From the NCBI RefSeq assembly GCF_008579165.1, contig NZ_BKCN01000003.1: DNA of 64,000 bases. One strand, written 5' to 3'. Positions 1 to 9,560 of this stretch are shown piece by piece. This stretch comes from Iodidimonas nitroreducens (lineage in GTDB: Bacteria > Pseudomonadota > Alphaproteobacteria > Sphingomonadales > Rhodothalassiaceae). The notes below the pieces were generated by a model. The model saw only the letters and a program-made list of their open reading frames with translations, was not told where the DNA came from and did not search any database. How positions within the stretch are numbered: the first letter of the stretch is position 1; the number at the start of each line of letters is the position of its first letter. The translations under genes were made by a program, and so were the position numbers.

Positions 1-1860
1 CCACGGCTGCGGCCAATTCCGATCCTTTGGCGCAGGCCGGAACTTTGGATGCGGTGGAAGATGGCGGCGTGGTTATCGGGCAATTGGTGGCCACCGATGT
101 GGATGGCGATATCCTCACCTATGGCCTGATCGAAGGGCCTGCTGAAGGCACGGTGGTGGTCAATGCGGATGGCAGTTTCAGCTTTGATCCCGGTGAAGGC
201 TTTCAGGATCTGGGGGTGGGCGAAACCCGGGATGTGCAATTCACCTATCAGGTGGATGATGGCAATGGCGGCTTTGCCACTTCGGTGGTGACCATCACGG
301 TGGCGGGCACTAATGATCTGCCGGTGGCCAGCCTTGCCAGCAACAGTGCCATTGAAGATGGCGCGGCCGTCAGCGGCCAATTGGTGGCGAGCGATGTGGA
401 TACCAATGATCAACTGACCTTCAGCCTGCTTGATGGGCCAGCCGAAGGTGTGGCCATCGTCAATGCCGATGGCAGCTACAGCTTTGATCCCGCCGATGGC
501 TTCCAGGATTTGGGCGTGGGCGAAACCCGCGATGTGCAATTCACCTATCAGGTGGATGATGGCAATGGCGGGGTGGATACGGCGACCGTCACCATCACCG
601 TGACCGGGACCAATGACGCGCCGGTGGCCAGCGCCGGTGTTGTGGCGGCGACCGAGGATGGGGCGGCGGTCAGCGGCCAATTGGTCGCAACCGATGTGGA
701 CGTGAATGATCAACTGATCTTCAGCCTGCTTGATGGGCCATCGGAAGGCTCGGTGATGGTGAACGCCGATGGCAGCTACAGTTTTGATCCCGGTGAAGGC
801 TTTCAGGATTTGGGCGTGGGCGAAACCCGGGATGTGCAATTCACCTATCAGGTGGATGATGGCAATGGTGGGGTGGATAGCGCCACGGTCACCATTACTG
901 TCACCGGCACCAATGATGCGCCGGTGGCCAGCCTTGCCAGCAACAGTGCCATTGAAGATGGCGTGGCGGTTACGGGCCAGTTAGTGGCCACTGATGTGGA
1001 CGTGAATGATCAACTGACCTTCAGTCTTATCAATGGGCCAGCCGAAGGTGTGGCGATTGTCAATGCCGATGGCAGCTATCGCTTTGATCCCGCCGATGGC
1101 TTTCAGGATTTGGGCGTGGGCGAAACCCGGGATGTGCAATTCACCTATCAGGTGGATGATGGCAATGGCGGGGTGGATAGCGCCACCGTCACCATCACCG
1201 TTACCGGCACCAATGATGCGCCGGTGGCCAGCGCCGGTGCTGTGGCGGCGACCGAGGATGGGGCGGCGGTCAGCGGCCAATTGGTGGCAAGCGATGTGGA
1301 TGCCAATGATCAACTGACCTTCAGCCTGCTTGATGGGCCAGCCGAAGGCGTGGCGATTGTCAATTCGGATGGCAGCTATCGCTTTGATCCCGGCACGGGC
1401 TTTCAGGATCTGGGAGTGGGCGAAACCCGGGATGTGCAATTCACTTATCAGGTGGATGATGGCAATGGCGGGGTGGATAGCGCCACGGTCACCATTACTG
1501 TCACCGGCACCAATGATGCGCCGTTGGCCAGCCCCGCCAGCAACAGCGCCATTGAAGATGGCGCGGCGGTCAGCGGCCAATTGGTGGCGAGCGATTTGGA
1601 TACCAATGATCAACTGACCTTCAGCCTTATCAATGGGCCTGCCGAAGGGGTAGCGACCGTCAATACCGATGGCAGCTATCGCTTTGATCCGGGCAATGGC
1701 TTCCAGGATTTGGCCGAGGGGGAAACCCGCGATGTGCAGTTCACCTATCAGGTGGATGATGGCAATGGCGGGGTGGATATATCCACCGTCACCATTACCG
1801 TCACCGGCACATCTGACGGGCCGGTGGCGATCCCCGGTACTTTTGTGGCTGAGGAAGATG
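1..1860 (+). repeat. Tandem 300-bp coding repeats (six VCBS units of 100 residues)
   Basis: The string GATGTGCA(A/G)TTCAC recurs at 231, 531, 831, 1131, 1431 and 1731, a period of exactly 300 bp. Each unit carries the motifs TNDAPVA, an acidic E-D-G, VN(A/S/T)DGSY, FQDLG and YQVDDGNGG. Units are very similar at DNA level, whereas later VCBS units in the gene (about 1981, 3200 and 5300) are more diverged. Confidence 0.95.
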
Positions 1861-4800
1861 GCCCGCCAATCACCGGGCAGCTTGATGCCGCCAGTTTTGA
1901 AAGCGATACACTGAGTTTCAGCCTGCTCGATGGGCCGGATGAAGGCTCGGTGGTCGTGAATGCGGATGGCAGTTTCAGCTTTGATCCCGGTGCTGATTTC
2001 CAGGATTTAGGGGTGGGCGATAGCCGCACCGTCAGCTTCAGCTATCAAGTGGATGATGGCAAGGGCGGGGTGGATACCCAATCGGTGGATATTGTCGTCA
2101 CCGGCACCAATGATGCTCCCCTTATTTTTCTGGGTGAGGCTGAAGGCGGTGGTGGTCTTTCCTTGAATGAAAATGGCCGCACGGGCGATGTGGCACTGTT
2201 TTCTGATGTGGATCTGGCAGGCGATGCGCTGACGGTGCAATTGTCTTTTTCCTCGACCGAGCCACCGCAGCCGGGCGAGACCAATGGCACCGTGCTCGCC
2301 TCTTATAATGTGGCGGGCAGCGATAATGAATTTCTGATCTTTGCGCGCTCTGATGGCAAGCTCGGGGTCTATGTCAATGGTCAGGAAACGGTTCTCGATA
2401 TCGATATGGGCCGTTTATTTGATGGGGCTGTTCATCATCTTTCGGTGAGCTTTGACAGCAATAGCCGGGAAATCGCGGTTTTTGTGGATGGCGATCTGGC
2501 AGGCATCGGCCTTGCCCGCAATGGCACGCCGATCACCTCGGGCGGCACGCTCACTTTGGGCCAGGAACAGGATAGCGTGGGTGGGGGCTTTGATCCTGCG
2601 CAGGAATTTTCCGGCACCATTCACAACATTCAGATCTTTGATGGGGTGCGCAGCGCCGGGGATATTGCAACCGATGCCGCAGGCGGGGTTGCCACCGGCG
2701 ATCCGGCTTTGGCGATGGGCTTTGATTTTGCCGGTACCAGCCCCCTTGTGGATACCTCGCCAGCCGGGCAGGGGATCACCCTTGGCGGCGGTGCGATTTT
2801 GGGCAATGGGGCCTTTGTTGCCAATTTTGATGCCAGCGATATCGATAGCGATAATCTCGTTTTCTCGATCATCGCGGGCAATGATGATGGGGCTTTCATC
2901 ATCGATCCGATCACCGGGGTGATCACCGCCAGCGATGGCAATGCCGCCGATGAAGGCACGCGCAGCCTTGTGGTGCGGGTGGAAGATGGGGATGGCGGCT
3001 TTGCCGATCAAACGCTCCTTCTTTCGCCATCCGAGGCGAATATGTCCCCGGTGGCGGTGGATGCTCGCGTGGAATCGCAGGAAGATGGTCCGGCGGTCGA
3101 TGGTCTTCTCAGCGCTACGGATGGCGATGGTGATGCTCTGCGTTATAGCCTGCTCGATGGGCCGGATGAAGGCTCGGTGGTTGTGAATGCGGATGGCAGT
3201 TTCAGCTTTGATCCCGGTGCCGATTTTCAGGATCTGGGGGTGGGGCAATCCCGTGATGTCAGCTTCAGCTATCAGGTGGATGATGGCAAGGGCGGGGTGG
3301 ATAGCGCGATCATGACCGTGCGGGTGACCGGCACCAATGATGCGCCGGTGATCCGCCTTCAGGGGGAAGAGGCGGATGGCCTTTCCCTGAACAATGATGG
3401 CCGCACAGGCGATGCGGCACTGTTTTCTGATGTGGATCTGGCAGGCGATGCGCTGACGGTGCAATTGTCTTTTTCTTCCACCGAGCCACCGCAGCCGGGC
3501 GAGACCAATGGCACCGTGCTCGCCTCTTATAATGTGGCGGGCAGCGATAATGAATTTCTGATCTTTGCGCGTTCCGATGGCAAGCTCGGGGTTTATGTCA
3601 ATGGTCAGGAAACGGTTCTTGATATCGATATGGGCCGTTTATTTGATGGGGGCGTGCACCATCTTTCGGTGAGCTTTGACAGCAATAGCCGGGAAATTGC
3701 GGTTTTTGTGGATGGCGATCTGGCAGGGATCGGCCTTGCCCGGAATGGCACGCCGATCACCTCGGGCGGCACGCTGACCGTGGGCCAGGAACAGGATAGC
3801 GTGGGTGGGGGCTTTGATCCTGCGCAGGAATTTTCCGGCACCATTCACGGGGTTCAGATATTCGATGGGGTGCGCAGCGCCGGGGATATCGCGACCGATG
3901 CCGAAGGCGGGGTTGCCACCGGTGATCCGGCCATGGCGATGGGCTTTGATTTTACGGGCACCGATCCCCTTGTGGATACCTCACCAGCCGGGCAGGAGAT
4001 CAGCCTTGGTGGGGGTGCGGTGATCGAATCCGCATCCGATCCGGCTTTTGTCGCCAATTTTGGGGCCAGCGATATTGATGGCGATGATCTCGTTTTCTCG
4101 ATCATTTCAGGCAATGAGGATGGGGCCTTCCTGATCGATGCCGCCACCGGGGTGGTGACCTTCGCGCCCGGCGTGGAGCCTGATCTTTCGGATGGTGCGA
4201 TCCGTAATCTGGTGGTTGAGGTGAGCGACCCTCATGGTGGTGTGGATCGGGCTTCCTTGCAGGTGACATTGGCCGATCCCAATCATCCGCCGATCCTGAG
4301 CCTCAATCAATCGGGGATCGAGCATGTGAGCCTTGATGGAACCGGCCTTGTGATTGATCCCAATGATGGGTCGATGGGGCGGCTGGGCGATTTCGTGACC
4401 ATTACCTCTAGCGGGGCGGATGGCCATCCCGCCGATCTGGCGCTCACCAATGGGAATGGCATCGGGGTGAATGGCGGGCGGATCGGCACCCAGATCGATT
4501 TCATGGCTGATAGCGGTGCATCCGAGGCCCTGACCCTGAACTTTGATGGCCCGGTGGTGAATGTGTCGCTGGTCAGCGAACGGCAGATTGAAAATGAATT
4601 TCCAACCGGTGAGCAGGGCCGGTGGACGGCTTTTGATGCCGATGGCAATATCGTGGCCACCGGATTGCTCAATCTGGATGAAGGCACCCGCTTATCGGGT
4701 TCATCCGTGCGCTATGATATCGATACCGGCGGCGTGCCGGTTTTCTCGATTAAGATCGAAGCCATTGATGTCACCGGAAAAGCATCCGGCGATAATTCCG

Positions 4801-6862
4801 ATTTCACTTTGAAATCAGTCAGTTTCGATAAAATTCCGCCTGCTGTGGCCGGTGCGGATGGCTATGAGGCAGAACTCTCGGAAAAAGCCGCCAATGGAAC
4901 ATTGGTGGCGGATTTCGATGGCAGCGATCTCGATGGCGATGATCTCGTCTTCTCGATTATCTCGGGCAATGAGGATGGGGCCTTCAGCATCGATCCTGTG
5001 ACCGGTATCGTCACCGTTGCCAATGGCGATGCCCTTGATTTCAATGCAAAGGCCGAACATCGTCTGGTGATCGAGGTCTCGGATGGCAAGGGCGGCACCG
5101 ATCAGGGTGATCTTGTGGTGCGCCTGCAGGATGTGAATGATGTGCCGATGGCCATTCCGGGGCTCGTCTCTGCTGTTGAGGATGGGCCCGTCGTCAATGG
5201 CCAGCTTTTTGCCATTGATGGTGATGGCGATGTCTTGAGCTTCAGCCTTCTCGAAGGGCCGGATGAAGGCTCGGTGGTGGTGAATGCCGATGGCAGCTTC
5301 AGCTTTGATCCCGGTGATGATTTTCAGGATTTGGGCTTGGGGGAAAGCCGCAGCGTCAGCTTCACCTATCAGGTGGATGATGGCCGGGGCGGGGTGAGCG
5401 AAGAGCGCATCAGCATTGAGGTGGCGGGCACCAATGATGTGCCGATCCTGACGGTTGCTTCTGAAGTCGAGGGCACAACCAGCCTTGATGCCAGCACTTT
5501 GGTGATCGATCCCGCAGATGGTTCGAGCGGTCGATTGGGTGATTTTGCCACCATAACGGCACAGGGTGCCGATGGTAATCCGGTCAATCTGGCGGTGAAT
5601 GCCTCTAATGGCATCGGGGTGAGCGGCGGGCGGATCGGCACGCAGATCGATTTTATGGCCGAAAGTGGAACATCGGAATCGCTGGCCATCAATTTTGATG
5701 AGCCGGTGAGCAATGTGGAATTGATCACTGAACGCCAGATCGAAGGTGAATTTCCGGGTGGCGAACAAGGCCGATGGACGGCCTTTGATGCCGAGGGCCA
5801 GGTTATTGCCACCGGGGTGATGAGCCTGATACCGGCACAAAGCTGTCGGGGTCATCTTTTGCCTTCAGCTTGGGTGTGGGCGGGGCGGCCATTGCCGCGA
5901 TCAGGATCGAGGCGATTGATGTTACCGGAAAACCAACGGGCGATAATTCTGATTTCACGCTGAAATCGATCCGTTTTGATCCTGTGCCTGTGGAATTGCC
6001 CGATGATGGGGCGGTGCCGGTTGATCTGTCGGGTGGGATCAGTGATGGCATGACGGTGTTTGATTTCGATGCCACAGATCCCGAGGGTGGGGCTTTGACC
6101 TTTGCCATCAGTGGCGGCAATGAGGATGGGGCTTTCAGCATTGATCCTGTGAACGGGGACCTGCGCATTGCCGATGAAAGCCGCCTGGGGGCGGAAGGCG
6201 AAAGCGAGCGCCTTGTTACCATCGAGGTGACGGATGCTGCGGGCGGTCGTGATAGCGCCAGCATCAAAATTGCGCTGCCTCCTGCTGGCGATAGCCTCTC
6301 CGCTGACGGTGGGGATGCTACGCCGGGGCAGGTGATCGAGGGCACCAATCAGAATGATCGTCTTGTGGGCACCGACGGTGACGATGAAATTTTCGGTCGT
6401 GATGGCCAGGATCATATCGAAGGCGGTGCGGGCAATGATGTCATCGATGGCGGGACAAGGAACGATGAGCTGTTCGGCGGCGATGGCGACGACATACTGA
6501 TCGGCGGACGCCTTCAGGGCAATGATCGCCTCGATGGCGGTGCTGGCAATGATGTTCTGTCGGGTGGCGAGGGCAATGATCGTCTTGATGGGGGCGAAGG
6601 CGCGGACATTTTCCTGATCGAGGCCAATGCTGGCCGTGATCGCATCGATGGCGGCGATGGGGCGTGGACGGATGTGATCGACATATCCGCCGCCGTTGGC
6701 AATGGGCAGGATTGGACCATTGCCATCGAAAATGGTGCCAGTTTCGAGGGAAGCAATCTCAGCGGCAATCTGCTTGATCTGGGCGAAAATGTATCGGGTA
6801 CGATCAGCTTTGAGGATGGTTCAAAAATCGATTTCACCGATATTGAACATGTGGTTTGGTGA
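3..6862 (+). CDS. Giant secreted VCBS/cadherin-like, LamG-like and RTX repeat protein (5' truncated by window, one frame break)
   Basis: The reading frame is open to the left edge, so the N-terminus lies outside the window. The order of parts is: six VCBS-type units of exactly 100 residues (to about base 1860), a further VCBS unit, a LamG-like block (about 2150-2796), a cadherin-like segment, a VCBS unit, a second LamG-like block (3374-4020), another cadherin-like segment, a module at 4309-4830, cadherin-like and VCBS segments, a second copy of that module (5460-5975), a cadherin-like segment, RTX nonapeptides such as GGAGNDVIDGG (about 6340-6610), and a tail ending in EHVVW. RTX proteins of this build are usually exported by type I secretion and bind calcium; a surface or adhesion role is inferred. 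The frame breaks at about 5827: restoring one base (CTGATACC to CTGGATACC or CTTGATACC) gives L-D-T-G-T-K-L-S-G-S, matching the earlier module copy, and joins the C-terminal 330 residues. Confidence 0.85.
2150..2796 (+). repeat. LamG-like block, copy 1 of a near-identical intragenic duplication
   Basis: This stretch of about 650 bp is nearly identical to 3374-4020, at an offset of 1224 bp (408 codons). The encoded segment reads like a concanavalin/LamG-type beta-sandwich, with VQLSFSSTEPPQPGETNGT, VHHLSVSFD and VFVDGDLAG. The fold assignment rests on these motifs only. Confidence 0.85.
3374..4020 (+). repeat. LamG-like block, copy 2 of a near-identical intragenic duplication
   Basis: Second copy of the block at 2150-2796. 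Only scattered substitutions separate the two, mostly silent or conservative, for example a GAVHHL/GGVHHL change. Flanking VCBS and cadherin-like sequences differ more, so the block appears to have been duplicated or homogenised as a unit. Confidence 0.85.
6340..6610 (+). repeat. RTX calcium-binding nonapeptide array
   Basis: Tandem glycine/aspartate nonapeptides of the GGxGxDxUx type can be read, including GGAGNDVIDGG, GGDGDDILIGG, GGAGNDVLSGG and GGEGNDRLDGG. They form a calcium-bound beta-roll in type I secreted proteins. They lie about 90 residues before the C-terminus, the usual place ahead of an uncleaved C-terminal secretion signal. Confidence 0.93.
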
Positions 6863-7068
6863 GGGGGTATCGCATGTTCTGATCAGCAGAATGGGTTCTT
6901 TTTGGTTGAAAATTTGCCCTGAAATTATCCGGAAAGACCCCACATACAGGCAATTTTTCGACTGATCATTTACAAGGGCCACGTTTCTTTGTAGTCACAT
7001 GTCAGCGTGCCGCTTGGCATCAGGCTGAACATTAAAACGATCATTCAAAAAAATGGCGATTGAGGGGC

Positions 7069-7540
7069 ATGATCAGAAGTCTTGTTTTATTTTTGGCGCT
7101 TTGTGGCACCTGGCTTTTATGGTCGGGGATCTATGAGCGCTTCTGTTATCCTTGGGGCTTGGTTCATGCCTTTTTGTGATCTGGCTTTCCCGCCATCTTG
7201 GGATCATCACCAAAGATACGGTGCCGGTGCAGCTTGGTCTGTCCATTCTTGGCTATTGGATGTGGTTGCTCAAGGAAATCGCCCAGTCCAATTTTGCGGT
7301 GATCCGCGCCATTCTCTCGCCAAAGCTTGATATCAGCCCTGGCTTTTTGAAATTCGAAGCCGAAAATCCCCATGATCTGGGGCAGGTGATTTTGGGCAAT
7401 TCCATCACCCTCACACCGGGTACGGTCACCTGCGATATGTTGCAGGGCGTTTTGCTGGTTCATAGCTTGATGATCGCGATGCCTTGTCCGGGATCGCGGC
7501 TATGTCGCGCCGTACTCTTAATTTCAGCGGAGAAAACTGA
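7069..7540 (+). CDS. mrpE: Mrp/Mnh cation antiporter subunit E (two frame breaks)
   Basis: MrpE (MnhE) is a small membrane subunit of the multisubunit Na+/H+ antiporter. Its pieces lie in three frames. The N-terminus, starting MIRSLVLFLALCGTWLLW, is in one. Adding a base at about 7138 (GAGCGCTT to GAGCCGCTT) continues into PLLLSLGLGSCLFVIWLSR, then the family-typical ITLTPGT(V)T segment. A second added base at about 7466-7469 turns S-L-M-I into S-L-D-D-R-D-A-L and leads to a stop at 7538-7540, just before mrpF. The repaired product is about 157 residues, normal for the family. It is the first gene of an operon that runs to 14480. The start at 7069 is the only ATG in frame with the N-terminal piece. 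Confidence 0.8.
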
Positions 7541-7544
7541 GCCT

Positions 7545-7868
7545 ATGTTCATTGGGGCAAGTCTGGCTTTGCTGGTCACTATGTGTTTGGCCATCGCCCG
7601 TGCGGTGGTGGGGCCTTCGGTTTATGATCGGATTCTGGCTGCCAATATGTTTGGCACGAAAACTGTTTTGTTCCTCGCGGTGGTTTCTTTCCTATCGGGG
7701 CGGCCGGATTTTCTCGATCTGGCCCTAGCTTATGCCCTGATCAATTTTGTAAGCATTGTGGCCGTTTTGCAATTTGTTGAGCGCCGTGCCCGCAACAGGG
7801 CATTGGAAGCGCAAAATCCTGTTGCGGATCATGCCGAAAAGGGTGCCGCGGATGGAAAGGCCCTGTGA
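7545..7868 (+). CDS. mrpF: Mrp/Mnh cation antiporter subunit F
   Basis: The 107-residue product begins MFIGASLALLVTMCLAIAR and contains GPSVYDRILAANM, the recognisable MrpF signature, with three predicted membrane helices and a charged C-terminus. MrpF is a structural subunit of the Mrp antiporter in the inner membrane. The start follows the repaired mrpE stop by four bases, and the stop overlaps the mrpG start (GTGATG), a sign of translational coupling. The automatic upstream extension of this frame belongs to mrpE. Confidence 0.9.
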   Translation: MFIGASLALLVTMCLAIARAVVGPSVYDRILAANMFGTKTVLFLAVVSFLSGRPDFLDLALAYALINFVSIVAVLQFVERRARNRALEAQNPVADHAEKGAADGKAL

Positions 7869-8218
7869 TGGATCAACTCATTGAAATTTTAAGCTGGATT
7901 TGTCTGATTGGTGGGCCTTTGATTGTTTTGATCGGCGGCATCGGGATGCTGCGCTTCCCCGATTTTTTCACCCGGATGCATGCAGCCAGCCTGGCCGATA
8001 CCGGTGGTGCGCTTTTGGTTGTTTTGGGCCTTCTTTTGCAATCCGGCTTCACTTTGGCCAGCATCAAGCTTTTGGCGATCCTGCTTTTCTTGTTGTTCAC
8101 CAGCCCCACAGCGGGCTATGCGCTGGCCCATGCGGCGATCAAATCCCGTGCGCATGGCAAGGATGTGCCAAAGCCTTTGGTGCTTGGCTCATCAGATAAC
8201 GAGGGAAACGCGCCATGA
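7868..8218 (+). CDS. mrpG: Mrp/Mnh cation antiporter subunit G
   Basis: The product of about 116 residues has the MrpG pattern: an N-terminal hydrophobic helix, then GGIGMLRFPDFFTRMHAAS, followed by two more helices and a short polar tail. The FPDFF-R-HA segment is diagnostic of MnhG/PhaG. The ATG at 7868 overlaps the stop of mrpF, and its own stop overlaps the ATG of the next gene at 8215. The role is inner-membrane assembly of the Mrp cation/proton antiporter. Confidence 0.92.
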   Translation: MDQLIEILSWICLIGGPLIVLIGGIGMLRFPDFFTRMHAASLADTGGALLVVLGLLLQSGFTLASIKLLAILLFLLFTSPTAGYALAHAAIKSRAHGKDVPKPLVLGSSDNEGNAP

Positions 8219-9189
8219 TGATCGTTTTCAGCCTGTTTTTGCTGACCATGATGGTGATCGTGGCGCTGGCCGTGGTGGAAACGCCCAATCTGTTTGCGGC
8301 TGCTATGCTGACCGGAATTTTCAGCTTTTTGATGGCCGCCAATTTCTTTGTTCTGGATGCCGCCGATGTGGCGCTGACCGAGGCCGCCGTGGGGGCCGGG
8401 GTGGCGACGGTGTTTTTTCTGGGCGCCATTGCGCTCAGCGCTGAACATGAACACAGCCCCACGCGCAAGCGGGGTATAGGGCTTGTGGTGATGGCATCGC
8501 TGGCCATGGTGATCCTGTTTTCCAGCCTGCAATTTCCGCAATTGGGCGATCCTTCAGCGCCGGTGCATCAATATCTGGCACCATGGTATCTTGAGAAAAC
8601 GCCAGAACTCATTCATGTGCCCAATGTGGTCACGGCCATTCTCGCCAGTTTCCGGGGCTATGATACGTTGGGCGAGGTCTTTGTGGTGCTGACCGCGGCC
8701 ATCGGGGTTCTATCCCTATTGGGCTTTCCCCGCGCAAAATTGGATGAGGCGGCGATCAATGATGGTCTTTATCATCAGCAGATCCCACGGGTGGTTGGCA
8801 AAATCCTCATCCCTTTCATCATTTTATTTGGTCTATATGTGCAGTTTCATGGGGATTTTGGCCCCGGCGGCGGCTTCCAGGCGGGCACCATCATTGCCAC
8901 GGCGCTGATTTTATATGCTCTGCTTTATTCAGGCGATGTGGCCCGCCGCCTGATGCCGCCAAAGCTGATTTTTGGCCTCGCCTGCTTGGGGGCCTTCATC
9001 TATGCGGGGGTTGGGGGTGTCACGCTTTTGCTGGGGGGCAATCTGCTGGATTATTCCGTTTTGTCATCCGATCCGGTGGCCGGCCAGCATTTGGGCATCA
9101 TCCTGATCGAATTTGGTGTGGGGCTTGCAGTTGCCAGCGTGATGCTGACCATTTTTCATGCATTCGCCGGACATGAGCACAGATCATGA
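8215..9189 (+). CDS. mrpB: Mrp antiporter: MrpA C-terminal (MBH/DUF4040)-like domain fused to subunit B
   Basis: The 324-residue membrane protein appears composite. The first 90 residues hold hydrophobic helices and TEAAVGAGVATVFFLGAIAL, typical of the DUF4040/MBH part found at the C-terminus of large MrpA proteins. After FRGYDTLGEVFVVLTAAIG the protein becomes MrpB-like: KILIPFIILFGLYVQFHGD, then GPGGGFQAGTI, which is the MnhB signature. Separate A and B pieces are thus joined in one gene, and no full-length MrpA is seen in the operon. Both ends overlap neighbours by four bases. Start at the first of two adjacent ATGs is assumed. Confidence 0.87.
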   Translation: MMIVFSLFLLTMMVIVALAVVETPNLFAAAMLTGIFSFLMAANFFVLDAADVALTEAAVGAGVATVFFLGAIALSAEHEHSPTRKRGIGLVVMASLAMVILFSSLQFPQLGDPSAPVHQYLAPWYLEKTPELIHVPNVVTAILASFRGYDTLGEVFVVLTAAIGVLSLLGFPRAKLDEAAINDGLYHQQIPRVVGKILIPFIILFGLYVQFHGDFGPGGGFQAGTIIATALILYALLYSGDVARRLMPPKLIFGLACLGAFIYAGVGGVTLLLGGNLLDYSVLSSDPVAGQHLGIILIEFGVGLAVASVMLTIFHAFAGHEHRS

Positions 9190-9560
9190 TGGATCTTTTA
9201 GGGCTATATAATTATTGGGTTTTCGCGTTTCTGCTGCTGATCGGCCTTTATGCCGTGATCACCAAACCCAATTATACCAAGAAGCTGATCGGCCTGAATA
9301 TCTTTCAGGCGGCCATTTTCCTGCTTTATATCTCGATGGATAAGGTAGAGGGAGGCACCGCCCCGATCATTTCCCATGGTGCTCAGGCCGCCCATGATCC
9401 GCAGATATATTCCAACCCACTGCCGCAGGTTTTGATCCTCACCGCCATCGTCGTGGGCATTTCAACAACCTCCTTGGGTCTTGCCCTTGTGGTGCGGATC
9501 AGGGAAGCCTATGGCACGATTGAAGAAGACAAGGTTTCAGATATGGATCGGACGCACTGA
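9186..9560 (+). CDS. mrpC: Mrp/Mnh cation antiporter subunit C (NuoK-like)
   Basis: The 124-residue product has three membrane helices and the NuoK/MrpC signature: YAVITKPNYTKKLIGLNIFQ, then a second helix and NPLPQVLILTAIVVGIS. MrpC is homologous to NuoK of complex I. The gene overlaps its upstream neighbour (ATGATG) and its stop overlaps the start of the first D-type subunit (TGATG at 9558-9562). Confidence 0.95.
   Translation: MMDLLGLYNYWVFAFLLLIGLYAVITKPNYTKKLIGLNIFQAAIFLLYISMDKVEGGTAPIISHGAQAAHDPQIYSNPLPQVLILTAIVVGISTTSLGLALVVRIREAYGTIEEDKVSDMDRTH

Noticed and set aside
1..1860. Tandem repeats as a possible CRISPR array
   Set aside because: The repeat unit is 300 bp, fully coding, without short repeats and unique spacers; no cas gene is present.
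981..5855. Long open frames on the minus strand opposite the repeat protein (for example 981-1613, 2415-3464, 4815-5855)
   Set aside because: They mirror the periodic GC-rich coding repeats of the plus-strand gene, have biased composition (Ile, His, Arg), no start context and no family motif.
6863..7068. Intergenic region between the repeat protein and mrpE, checked for small genes, RNA or a terminator
   Set aside because: No convincing hairpin with a T-run, no small coding frame with a ribosome-binding site and no conserved RNA motif was seen.
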